A stretch of 8,934 bases of DNA from Treponema sp. GTDB taxonomy: Bacteria; Spirochaetota; Spirochaetia; Treponematales; Treponemataceae. Shown piece after piece: positions 1 through 6,161 of this stretch (positions within the stretch are counted from its first letter, which is position 1; each line of letters begins with the position of its first letter). The stretch covers positions 1-8,934 of the forward strand of contig DLYJ01000063.1 in assembly GCA_003447785.1 (NCBI GenBank), given 5' to 3'. The position numbers and the translations under genes were made by a program. The notes under the pieces are model-generated. The model saw only the letters and a list, made by a program, of their open reading frames with translations. It did no database searches and had not been told where the DNA came from.

Positions 1-1752
1 TGTAACTGCCGGAACGTTCTTTCTGAAGAAGAGACGAATCTTTTCGTTGGAAACCTTGTGACGGGATTTTAAGAAGAGTGTATGTGATTTTTCGTCGTAG
101 GCGTAACCTGAAGAATTGTAAGACTCAAAGCGCGGGTCCGTGTGGAACGAAAGTCCGTAAATTTCAATTCCGCTGAAGGGCTTTATGCCCTTGAGAATGA
201 TGTAATGTGACTCACCCTGTTTGAAAGAAACCGTGATGTTTGCTTCCTGGAGTTCTGTGTTTTCCGTGTAAGTGATGTTTGAAGCACAGGTCCATGCCCA
301 GACATTTTCTTTGTCGTTCTGGTAAATAAACTGTGTGTGAGGGTAGTAAGTGTTTGCCGGAACGAGCAGCGGATAAAGTTCGGCCATTGTTCTCAGGTCG
401 GACGCTGATGAATTCAACATGGCGGTGTTGATAAGCATGTATCCGCCTGAACAATAATCATTGTTTGAAACGAGTTTGCCGAATTCAATTAAAGCACGTC
501 CTGTTTCTACGGTCTGCAGAAGGCCCGGAGTCTCGCCGTTCTTTGTCAGCGTGAGGGAGTCGGAACTGATTGAACAGTTGTTTGCAATTACATCAATACA
601 CTTGTCTGTAGCGCCGCTCAAAACCGACGCATACTGTGAATTGTGTTTTGCGAGCTTGAGATAAACCTTGAGGATGCCTGTTGCCTGAGCGATGTTTGGT
701 TCAAATGAGCCGAGGGAAAGCGGAAGTTCAAGAAGTTTCTGAATTGAATCTGACTTCTGGCTTCTCAAAATATAATCTTCGATGTAATCTGTTGCAAAAA
801 CATCCAGACTCTGGGCTGAAACGGCATTGTTGATCATTTCTGCAAAGTTGTCGTTTACCATCGTAAGGCTCGGGTTCATTGCAACCAGTGAGTTAAAGTA
901 AGGTGATGAGAAATAAGTGCGGCGGCTGCCTTTTTTGAATGAATCCGGAACTGCTTCTACGGCTTCTGTGTATCGGGACTGGCTTGCAGATTCTGCGACG
1001 TAGGCTGTAACCGCATTTTCGGTGATTACTGAAGCGTCAGCAAGGGCGGCTTCTGTTGCGGCAAGAAGGTCTGCGCGGTACTTTTTGACGGTCTGTTCAA
1101 AGGTTTCTGCGGTTGCGTTAACCGAGTCTGCCGGAATTGAAGCAAAGGTAAATACCTTTGAAGAGTCATAGCGGTTATATGAAGCAATGTTTGAAGTTGG
1201 TGTAAAGTTAATCGTAGTGTCTTCAATCTGAGCCGCAGACATTGTGTAGGAAATGTTTTTTGAACTGAAAAGCTGTCTTGTGCGGCTTCTGTCTGTAACT
1301 GAATAGCCTGAAACCGGTTTGTAATAGAGTGAAAGCAGGCGGGTTCCCTTAGGCAGCTGCGCATTAATCGAAAGGGATGCCTTTGAAGAAGTATCGCTTA
1401 CAGTGAATACGAGGCTTGTGTCAAATGTAAAATTGAATTTAAAACTCTGGGCGTTAGGCTGTTCCCAGGAAAGAAGTGCCAGCGGTTTTGGAGTTGTGTC
1501 TCCGCTGAGCATGAGAACGAGCGGGTGAACATCGTCAGCGGTAAAACTGATTCCTTTAAATGAGGCCTGAAGGCTGTTTTTAAGGGAAAGATTGCCGTCT
1601 GCGTCCTGTGTATTTGCCAGAGATACGCGTAACTGGCCGATATTGCGTAAAATTACTGATTCGTTTCTAAATTGGAGAACAAATATTCCGATAATAATAA
1701 TGCTATAAAGGACTGTAAGTCCCATTGCTTTTCTGACTGGGTGTTTAAACAT
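1..1752 (-). CDS. Uncharacterised membrane-anchored exported protein (C-terminus beyond left edge)
   Basis: An uninterrupted minus-strand frame runs from ATG at 1752-1750 to base 1, giving 584 codons with no stop, so the 3' end lies outside the window. The N-terminus (MFKHPVRKAM) is basic and is followed by a hydrophobic segment at about residues 11-28, consistent with a signal anchor; the rest is polar and would lie in the periplasm. Residues about 30-200 and 490-584 are rich in Ser, Thr and aromatics and look beta-rich. Residues about 215-370 look mostly helical. There are four cysteines in the exported part (about 385, 393, 434, 489), which could form disulfides. I recognise no catalytic motif or named family. 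No Shine-Dalgarno precedes the ATG; the frame stays open upstream, and in-frame TTG codons at about 1788 and 1782 are alternative starts. That this is a real gene rests on length, codon pattern and the export signal; function is unknown. Confidence 0.85.
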   Translation of the reverse strand, partial: MFKHPVRKAMGLTVLYSIIIIGIFVLQFRNESVILRNIGQLRVSLANTQDADGNLSLKNSLQASFKGISFTADDVHPLVLMLSGDTTPKPLALLSWEQPNAQSFKFNFTFDTSLVFTVSDTSSKASLSINAQLPKGTRLLSLYYKPVSGYSVTDRSRTRQLFSSKNISYTMSAAQIEDTTINFTPTSNIASYNRYDSSKVFTFASIPADSVNATAETFEQTVKKYRADLLAATEAALADASVITENAVTAYVAESASQSRYTEAVEAVPDSFKKGSRRTYFSSPYFNSLVAMNPSLTMVNDNFAEMINNAVSAQSLDVFATDYIEDYILRSQKSDSIQKLLELPLSLGSFEPNIAQATGILKVYLKLAKHNSQYASVLSGATDKCIDVIANNCSISSDSLTLTKNGETPGLLQTVETGRALIEFGKLVSNNDYCSGGYMLINTAMLNSSASDLRTMAELYPLLVPANTYYPHTQFIYQNDKENVWAWTCASNITYTENTELQEANITVSFKQGESHYIILKGIKPFSGIEIYGLSFHTDPRFESYNSSGYAYDEKSHTLFLKSRHKVSNEKIRLFFRKNVPAVT

Positions 1753-1761
1753 TTGTATTAG
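1733..1761 (+). promoter_or_regulatory. Candidate sigma70-type promoter for the TPR-traB pair
   Basis: CTGACT at 1733-1738 (four of six to the -35) and TATTAG at 1756-1761 (four of six to the -10) are 17 nt apart. The predicted start near 1768 would leave a leader of about 32 nt containing the GAGG at 1790-1793, which fits translation from ATG 1800. The -10 overlaps by two bases the -10 proposed for the divergent gene. Weak matches, so only a candidate. Confidence 0.3.
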
Positions 1762-1788
1762 TTTAGCTAATGACAGCGACAATTTCAA
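1760..1788 (-). promoter_or_regulatory. Candidate sigma70-type promoter for the minus-strand gene
   Basis: Read on the minus strand, TTGAAA (1788-1783, five of six matches to the -35 consensus) is followed after 17 nt by TAAACT (1765-1760, four of six matches to the -10). The predicted transcription start is near 1753, one base before the ATG at 1752. That would make a practically leaderless mRNA and would explain the missing Shine-Dalgarno. Found by eye; not experimentally supported. Confidence 0.35.
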
Positions 1789-1789
1789 T

Positions 1790-1793
1790 GAGG
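1790..1793 (+). promoter_or_regulatory. Shine-Dalgarno GAGG that sets the TPR gene start
   Basis: GAGG lies 6 nt before ATG 1800. The upstream in-frame ATGs at 1770 and 1788 have no such site, and the one at 1788 overlaps the GAGG. Starting at 1800 also gives a clean signal peptide, so the ten extra residues of the longer frame are probably not translated. Confidence 0.65.
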
Positions 1794-1799
1794 ATAAAA

Positions 1800-3167
1800 A
1801 TGAAAAACGTATTTCAAAAGAAAAATTTGATAATTCTGGCAGTTGTGGTGTTTATCGCAGCTGTGAGTGCTCCGGTGGTTTTTGCACAGACAACAGAGGC
1901 AGGAATCCGCTTTGTGAGCCAGCTGAGTAATGAATTGAATTCAGGAAGTATTATGGGGGCACTGACCCTGTTTGATTCAATTCCAGACGAATTGAAGGAT
2001 GACACGGACATGATGGTGTTAAAAAGTTCTCTTTTGCTTTCCGCCGGACGAATTAAGGAAGCAGATGAACTTGCATCGGGTCTCCTCCAGAAAGAACCAA
2101 AAAACCTTGATGTCCTTGAATTGAACATGATGATTGCAAAACAAAAGGGTGACAAGGCAAAAAAATCTACCCTCATCAAGCAGATTGTAACCCTGGACCC
2201 GAACAATGTTGCGGCAAATATTGAGCGCGCTGACGAGCAGGCTCTCAAAAAGAACTGGCGCAACGCCCGTGATTATTACAAAAAGGCTTTGACAAAAGAC
2301 GGCGAAAACACAGAGGCACTTTTTGGCTATGGAAAAATGTGCTATTACATGGAAAAAGATGATGACGCCAGAGAAGCATTCAATAAATTAATTCAACTTG
2401 AACCTCTCAATCCTCAGGCAAATGCTTACCTTGCAAAGTACGCCGCAGAAAGCAGCCAGTACCGCAAGGCTGTTGAATATGTAGAAAAAGCAATTAAATA
2501 TGACCCGGCAAACACTGACTTTTACTTTGACCTTGGAACTTACAGACGCTTTTTAGGCGATTATAAGGGCGCAGAAGAAGCCTGGAAAAAGGCAGTCAGC
2601 CTCGAACCTGATTACTTTCTGGGTTACGCATATCTTGCAGGCCTTTACGATGAAGAAAACCGCACGGACCTTGCCCTTGATTATTACAGAAAGGTTGTAG
2701 AAAAAAATCCAAAATACTATTACGCATACGAAAGCCTGGGAATGTTTGCATGGGGCAAGGGCAACTGGGCAGAAGCACAGGGCGCCTTTGAAAAGGCAAG
2801 AAGCCATAATCCGGACAGTCTTTCCTACATTCTGATGATTGCGGCCTGCCAGTACAAACAGAATAAGGTTCAGGACGCAAGAAAATTCCTGGAACTTGTT
2901 ATGAAAAAAATCAGTGTAGAAGACCGCAAAAAGATGGATTACAAAATGATCCGCATGTACCATGACAAGGGCGGGGATGCTGAAGTTGCGCTGGGAGTTT
3001 CAAAAGAAACAAACCGCACTAAAAAAGGACGTTATCTGTATTATCTTGCACTCTTTTATGAACTGCTTAATAAAGACAATCTTGCTCATAAATATTATAC
3101 TGAAGTTGCTGGAATGCAGAGCCCTATGTTCTTTGAATACAGAATGGCCCAGTGGAAAATCCAGTAG
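1800..3167 (+). CDS. Exported TPR-repeat protein
   Basis: From ATG 1800 the product is 455 residues. The first 29 residues are a typical signal peptide: basic start with KK, hydrophobic core LIILAVVVFIAAVSA, and a probable signal peptidase I site VFA|Q; no lipobox cysteine is present. The remainder is a run of 34-residue tetratricopeptide repeats. The clearest ones lie at about residues 137-170, 171-204, 204-237, 238-271, 272-305, 306-339 and 340-373, with the usual pattern of Gly/Ala at position 8, Tyr/Ala around 20 and Pro at the repeat end (for example KAIKYDPAN, KAVSLEPDY, KVVEKNPKY). Weaker repeats probably cover the N-terminal part and the C-terminus. TPR arrays are protein-binding scaffolds, so a periplasmic assembly or docking role is inferred; no enzyme domain is seen. 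The next gene follows after 27 bp without a terminator, so the two are likely co-transcribed. A longer start at 1770 is possible but less likely. Confidence 0.92.
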   Translation: MKNVFQKKNLIILAVVVFIAAVSAPVVFAQTTEAGIRFVSQLSNELNSGSIMGALTLFDSIPDELKDDTDMMVLKSSLLLSAGRIKEADELASGLLQKEPKNLDVLELNMMIAKQKGDKAKKSTLIKQIVTLDPNNVAANIERADEQALKKNWRNARDYYKKALTKDGENTEALFGYGKMCYYMEKDDDAREAFNKLIQLEPLNPQANAYLAKYAAESSQYRKAVEYVEKAIKYDPANTDFYFDLGTYRRFLGDYKGAEEAWKKAVSLEPDYFLGYAYLAGLYDEENRTDLALDYYRKVVEKNPKYYYAYESLGMFAWGKGNWAEAQGAFEKARSHNPDSLSYILMIAACQYKQNKVQDARKFLELVMKKISVEDRKKMDYKMIRMYHDKGGDAEVALGVSKETNRTKKGRYLYYLALFYELLNKDNLAHKYYTEVAGMQSPMFFEYRMAQWKIQ

Positions 3168-3194
3168 AAATTCAATAATTAACAAGAGCACATA

Positions 3195-4385
3195 ATGAGT
3201 AAGACAGAAAAAGTTTTAGAATATAACGGCAGACAGTTCATTTTGATTGGAACTGCACATATTTCAAAGGAAAGTTGCGAAGAAGTAAAAAAGAATATAA
3301 TCGAAAAGCAGCCTGATTGTGTTGCGATTGAACTGGATGCAGACAGATATAAATCACTCAACGACCCGGAAAGCTGGCGCAACCTTGACATCATAAAGGT
3401 TCTCAAAAAGAAACAGGGCTTTCTGCTGCTGGCAAATCTTGTATTGTCAAGTTTTCAGAAGAGAATGGGTTCTAACGTTGGTGTAAAGCCGGGGGACGAA
3501 ATGCGTGCGGCAGATGCAACGGCAAAAGAACTCAACATTCCCTGTGAGCTTGTGGACAGACCGATTCAGACGACACTGCGCCGCGCATGGTCAGAAAACT
3601 CTTTCTGGGGTAAATGCAAGCTTTTGTCGGCGCTCTTAGCCAGCGCTTTTGGCAAGGAAGAAGAAGTTTCTGATACAGAAATTGAAAACCTTAAAAACCG
3701 CAGCGAAATGGACAAAATGATGTCTGAGCTTTCTGATTACATGCCGACAGTAAAACGCGTTTTGATTGATGAACGGGACCGCTATCTTGCAAGCCACATC
3801 TGGACTGCAAAGGGCAATAAAGTTCTTGCGGTGCTGGGGGCAGGCCATTTGCCCGGTGTAGAAAAAAATCTTGAACTTCTGGCAGGCGGAAAACTTTCTG
3901 CTGATACAAGTGATATTGATAAAATTCCACCAAAGACAACTTTTGCAAAAATTGCAGGCTGGATAATTCCTGCAGTTATTATTGGCGCAATCGTGGCCGG
4001 CTTTATTTTTGGCGGCATCCGGAAAGGAAGTGACATGGTCGGCACATGGGTTGTCTGGAACGGCGCTCTTGCCGGCATCGGAACCCTGCTTGCCCTCGGA
4101 CATCCCCTTTCGATTCTTGTGGCAGTTATCGGAGCGCCGCTTACATCGCTCTGTCCTCTTGTGGGGGTCGGAATTTTTACCGGAATTACTCAGGCAAGTA
4201 TCTGTAAGCCAAAGGTATGTGATCTGGAAACTTTGATTGACGATGTTTCATCGGTTAAATCTTTTTATAAAAACCGGATTCTGCGTGTGCTTCTCGTGTT
4301 TATTCTGTCGTCACTGGGAAGTTCAATCGGAACTTTTGTTGCAGGCACAAAGTTTATAAGCGTTTTGTCTGGTCTTGGCGCATAG
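3195..4385 (+). CDS. TraB/PrgY-family membrane protein
   Basis: The 396-residue product has the conserved layout of the TraB/PrgY (pheromone shutdown) family. Near the N-terminus is GTAHIS (residues 19-24), then IELD (45-48, with Glu46), DRPI (121-124), and GAGHLPG (215-221, with His218). The two histidines and the glutamate are the residues on which the family, related to TIKI proteins, is predicted to be a metal-dependent peptidase; that activity is an inference from other members. After about residue 250 the protein becomes strongly hydrophobic, with several predicted membrane helices (about 252-274, a long stretch around 285-335, and about 358-390), so the N-terminal domain is probably anchored at the inner membrane. 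In Enterococcus, PrgY/TraB limits activity of the cell's own pheromone peptide; nothing here shows a pheromone, so a peptide target in this organism is speculation. A weak GAG lies 6 nt before ATG 3195. It forms a probable operon with the TPR gene. Confidence 0.93.
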   Translation: MSKTEKVLEYNGRQFILIGTAHISKESCEEVKKNIIEKQPDCVAIELDADRYKSLNDPESWRNLDIIKVLKKKQGFLLLANLVLSSFQKRMGSNVGVKPGDEMRAADATAKELNIPCELVDRPIQTTLRRAWSENSFWGKCKLLSALLASAFGKEEEVSDTEIENLKNRSEMDKMMSELSDYMPTVKRVLIDERDRYLASHIWTAKGNKVLAVLGAGHLPGVEKNLELLAGGKLSADTSDIDKIPPKTTFAKIAGWIIPAVIIGAIVAGFIFGGIRKGSDMVGTWVVWNGALAGIGTLLALGHPLSILVAVIGAPLTSLCPLVGVGIFTGITQASICKPKVCDLETLIDDVSSVKSFYKNRILRVLLVFILSSLGSSIGTFVAGTKFISVLSGLGA

Positions 4386-4397
4386 ATTTTCCTAAAA

Positions 4398-4426
4398 GCG
4401 CTCAGAATTAAAGTCATTTTGAGCGC
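4398..4426. repeat. Inverted repeat / stem-loop 1
   Basis: GCGCTCAGAA (4398-4407) pairs with TTTTGAGCGC (4417-4426) over ten positions with one G-T wobble and a 9-nt loop. It starts 12 bp after the traB stop. The following bases are ACCGGAC rather than a T-run, so it is not a standard intrinsic terminator, although it could protect the 3' end of the traB mRNA. Confidence 0.7.
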
Positions 4427-4434
4427 ACCGGACA

Positions 4435-4470
4435 GCCGATTTAGGGTTTATTACAAACCCTAAAAACGGC
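4435..4470. repeat. Inverted repeat / stem-loop 2
   Basis: TTTAGGGTTT (4440-4449) and AAACCCTAAA (4455-4464) are perfect reverse complements with a 5-nt loop (ATTAC). The stem is extended outward by GCCG (4435-4438) with CGGC (4467-4470), separated by a small internal loop, for 14 base pairs in total. It is the longest stem in the window and is not followed by a T-run. Confidence 0.75.
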
Positions 4471-4472
4471 GA

Positions 4473-4505
4473 AGTCAAGGCTTTAAGCGTATGCGTGCCT
4501 TGACT
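4473..4505. repeat. Inverted repeat / stem-loop 3
   Basis: AGTCAAGGC (4473-4481) pairs perfectly with GCCTTGACT (4497-4505) around a 15-nt loop. With one bulged A the stem can be extended by CG (4470-4471) and CG (4506-4507), which would compete with the base of stem-loop 2. The right arm contains TTGACT (4500-4505), a good -35-like hexamer, but I find no convincing -10 at 16-18 nt. Confidence 0.7.
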
Positions 4506-4557
4506 CGACGTATTCTTAGAAAACTCTTATCTAAAACGAAGCAAAAGTTAAAGCCTT
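4477..4557 (+). promoter_or_regulatory. Possible alternative RNA pairing competing with stem-loop 3
   Basis: AAGGCTTTAA (4477-4486) is the exact reverse complement of TTAAAGCCTT (4548-4557), which is followed by three further T residues. This pairing uses the left arm of stem-loop 3, so the two structures exclude each other, as in attenuators and riboswitches. The loop between the arms is long (61 nt), so a functional switch is a hypothesis. The complementarity is directly visible. Confidence 0.3.
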
Positions 4558-4573
4558 TTTAAGAAAAAATGTT

Positions 4574-4579
4574 TATAGT
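4574..4579 (+). promoter_or_regulatory. Candidate -10 element placing the transcript start at the TolC-like ATG
   Basis: TATAGT matches the -10 consensus at four of six positions, and its spacing would put +1 at about 4586, the first base of the ATG, giving a leaderless mRNA. No -35-like hexamer is found 16-18 nt upstream, so this is weak and depends on the lack of a Shine-Dalgarno for support. Confidence 0.22.
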
Positions 4580-4585
4580 TTTTTT

Positions 4586-6160
4586 ATGATGATTTTTAGG
4601 AGACGCAGAATTCAATTCTGTGCAAAATCAAAAGCTTTAATTTTACTCACACTTTTAACCGGAGCAGGCGCCCTTTTTGCAGAAGATGGGCAGAAACTGG
4701 ATAATCTTCTTGCAGGTTATCTCAAAAACGATCTTGAACTGCAAAAATGTGTCCTTACCGCCCAGGCAAAGCAAATCGCCCTTAATTCAAGTAAGATTCA
4801 AAACGGCATCAATGTTGAATTATCAACAGGCCAGATGCAGATTCAGTCCAGTGGGGATAAAACTAAAATCTATGTTAAACCGCAGGCAACCGTGAGCCTT
4901 CCCAAGGCAAACGGCCTTGAACTTACTGCAAGCGTGCCCGTGACTGTGGAAGACGGCCAGAAATCTGTTTCCAACGGTTCAGTGGGGTTGAGTGCAGAAA
5001 TAATCGGTTCAAGCAGGGACAAGGCAAAACTGTCTGAAATCCAGGCAGAACGAGCCCTGACTGTAGCTGAACGGGCCGTGCGTGACAGGGCACTGACTGC
5101 AGAAAAAGAATTTTACGAAGAACTTAAAACTCTTTACAACTACGCAATTAAAATTTCAACCTTAAAAAATGATTTGTACGATGACCAGCTGGACCTTAAG
5201 GTTCTTGAAACTCAGGGGTACAGCAAAACTTCGGCCAAGTACAGGCAGGCATATCTGCAGGTTCAAAGCGATGAGCGGGACATCATGGAACAGCAGCGTA
5301 TTTTTGAGAGGCAGACTGCGGTCTTTGCAAAAAAATGCGGGTTCGAATACAGCCGGGGAAACTCCTATGGCGGAAAAACCGGTGACGCAAATCAGGACGG
5401 CGAAATAGCATACACTTCTGCGATGGAATTTTTGCCGTCTTCAATTCCGGAAGTTTCTGAAGTTAACATCTTTGACTTTGACAGCGAAACATATTCAAAA
5501 ATTGAAAGCGCAACTTGGGACAAATATATCGGAAACCTCCAGCGCAAATCAGAATCTGACTCTTATTTAAAGGCAGGTGTCGGCTATATCATCAACAACG
5601 ACTTTCTGGCAGACGACGATACAAGTTCAAAATCGGACAGCGTTGAAGGCACCTTGAGCTGGAACTGGGGCGGACTTACCGCCAGTGCGGGTGTGGGCCT
5701 TCCTACGGGCTCCTCCATTGCCGGTGCCGGTGATAATACAACCGGTAAAACTTTTAACCCGTATTACACTTTAAGTTTTGCAATCAATCCGGGGGAATTT
5801 CTGGTGAGCAGAAACGATAAAGAGCAGGACAGGATAGATTCAAAAATCGAAGACATTGCCCTGAAAAGCGCACAGGACGACTGGGAAACAGAAATTCTTG
5901 AACGCACGAATGAATTCCACGATTTAAAGTGGGCACAGAATTCTTACGCTGAAGAATACAAACTCTACACGCAGCTTGAAAGCGACATGAAAAAATGGCT
6001 TAGCCAGGGAAGCGTAACCGAAAGTGATTACCTGGACGCCCTGAACAACAGGGAAAAAGCCCGGCTGAACATCATGATTAATTCAATCGAACAGATAATT
6101 TACAACAACGAAGTTAAACTGCTTTTTACCGCAGATTCTTCTAAGAAAGGAGAAAACTAA
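4586..6160 (+). CDS. TolC-like outer-membrane efflux protein
   Basis: The 524-residue product starts with a signal peptide: a very basic n-region (RRRR at 5-8), hydrophobic core ALILLTLLTGAGA, and a probable cleavage LFA|ED after residue 32. The mature length, about 490, suits the outer membrane efflux protein family. The TolC pattern of two halves is visible. A short helix (about 35-72) is followed by strand-like sequence with alternating polar and hydrophobic residues (about 76-140) and long charged helices (about 143-255). A linker (about 256-320), further strands including AGVGYIIN, TLSWNWGG and YYTLSFAINPG (about 326-405), and final helices (about 409-515) follow. It would trimerise into the outer-membrane and periplasmic duct for the adaptor and transporter encoded next. 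The adaptor ATG follows the TAA after one base, so the genes are one operon. There is no Shine-Dalgarno before ATG 4586 (ATG 4589 is equally possible). Family assignment is from fold pattern and context, not a diagnostic motif. Confidence 0.88.
   Translation: MMIFRRRRIQFCAKSKALILLTLLTGAGALFAEDGQKLDNLLAGYLKNDLELQKCVLTAQAKQIALNSSKIQNGINVELSTGQMQIQSSGDKTKIYVKPQATVSLPKANGLELTASVPVTVEDGQKSVSNGSVGLSAEIIGSSRDKAKLSEIQAERALTVAERAVRDRALTAEKEFYEELKTLYNYAIKISTLKNDLYDDQLDLKVLETQGYSKTSAKYRQAYLQVQSDERDIMEQQRIFERQTAVFAKKCGFEYSRGNSYGGKTGDANQDGEIAYTSAMEFLPSSIPEVSEVNIFDFDSETYSKIESATWDKYIGNLQRKSESDSYLKAGVGYIINNDFLADDDTSSKSDSVEGTLSWNWGGLTASAGVGLPTGSSIAGAGDNTTGKTFNPYYTLSFAINPGEFLVSRNDKEQDRIDSKIEDIALKSAQDDWETEILERTNEFHDLKWAQNSYAEEYKLYTQLESDMKKWLSQGSVTESDYLDALNNREKARLNIMINSIEQIIYNNEVKLLFTADSSKKGEN
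4598..4602 (+). promoter_or_regulatory. Misplaced Shine-Dalgarno-like AGGAG inside the TolC-like gene start
   Basis: AGGAG lies 12 bases into the reading frame. Seven nt after it is an in-frame ATT (4610-4612), a start codon known only from rare cases such as infC. No in-frame ATG, GTG or TTG follows at a suitable distance. It may be chance within the Arg-rich codons, or mark an unusual start. Confidence 0.25.
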
Positions 6161-6161
6161 A

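Larger units (their letters stand above)
4386..4585 (+). other. Structured non-coding spacer upstream of the export operon
   Basis: This 200-bp stretch between traB and the TolC-like gene has no plausible coding frame. It holds three successive stem-loops (4398-4426, 4435-4470, 4473-4505), a weaker AT-rich one (TTAGA at 4516-4520 with TCTAA at 4530-4534), and a segment (4548-4557) complementary to part of the third stem. It ends in an A-run (4564-4569) and a T-run (4579-4585) directly before the ATG. No classical terminator (GC stem followed at once by a T-run) is present. It could be an untranslated leader with regulatory folding, a small RNA, or a dispersed intergenic repeat; the sequence alone does not decide. 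Confidence 0.6.

Noticed and set aside
461..664. Plus-strand open frame of 67 codons
   Set aside because: It lies wholly inside the long minus-strand gene, has no ribosome site, and its product shows no family features; it is an antisense shadow.
1026..1364. Minus-strand frame of 112 codons, Leu/Gln/Thr-rich
   Set aside because: Out of frame with the uninterrupted 584-codon gene on the same strand, which has the export signal and a natural composition.
1691..1700. ATA/ATAATA microsatellite
   Set aside because: Only ten bases, inside the transmembrane codons (Ile run) of the minus-strand gene; explained by coding for Ile-Ile-Ile.
1814..2963. Long minus-strand frames opposite the TPR gene
   Set aside because: They are antisense to a gene with clear repeats and signal peptide, are Phe/Cys-rich as expected for the complement of Lys/Glu-rich codons, and lack ribosome sites.
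4435..4470. Intrinsic terminator for the traB transcript
   Set aside because: The stem is strong, but the following bases are GAAGTCAAGG, not a T-run; stem-loop 1 likewise has no T-run.
4500..4505. TTGACT as a -35 for the efflux operon
   Set aside because: No acceptable -10 at 16-18 nt; the nearest, TTATCT at 4527-4532, is 21 nt away, and the hexamer is accounted for by stem-loop 3.
4398..4557. Integron attC site, since some treponemes carry integrons
   Set aside because: The stems do not show the paired R'/R'' core sites (GTTRRRY type), and the flanking genes are ordinary chromosomal operons rather than gene cassettes.
4586..4621. Arg-rich signal peptide suggesting Tat export of the TolC-like protein
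   Set aside because: RRRRIQF does not fit the S-R-R-x-F-L-K consensus, and TolC-type proteins are exported unfolded through Sec.
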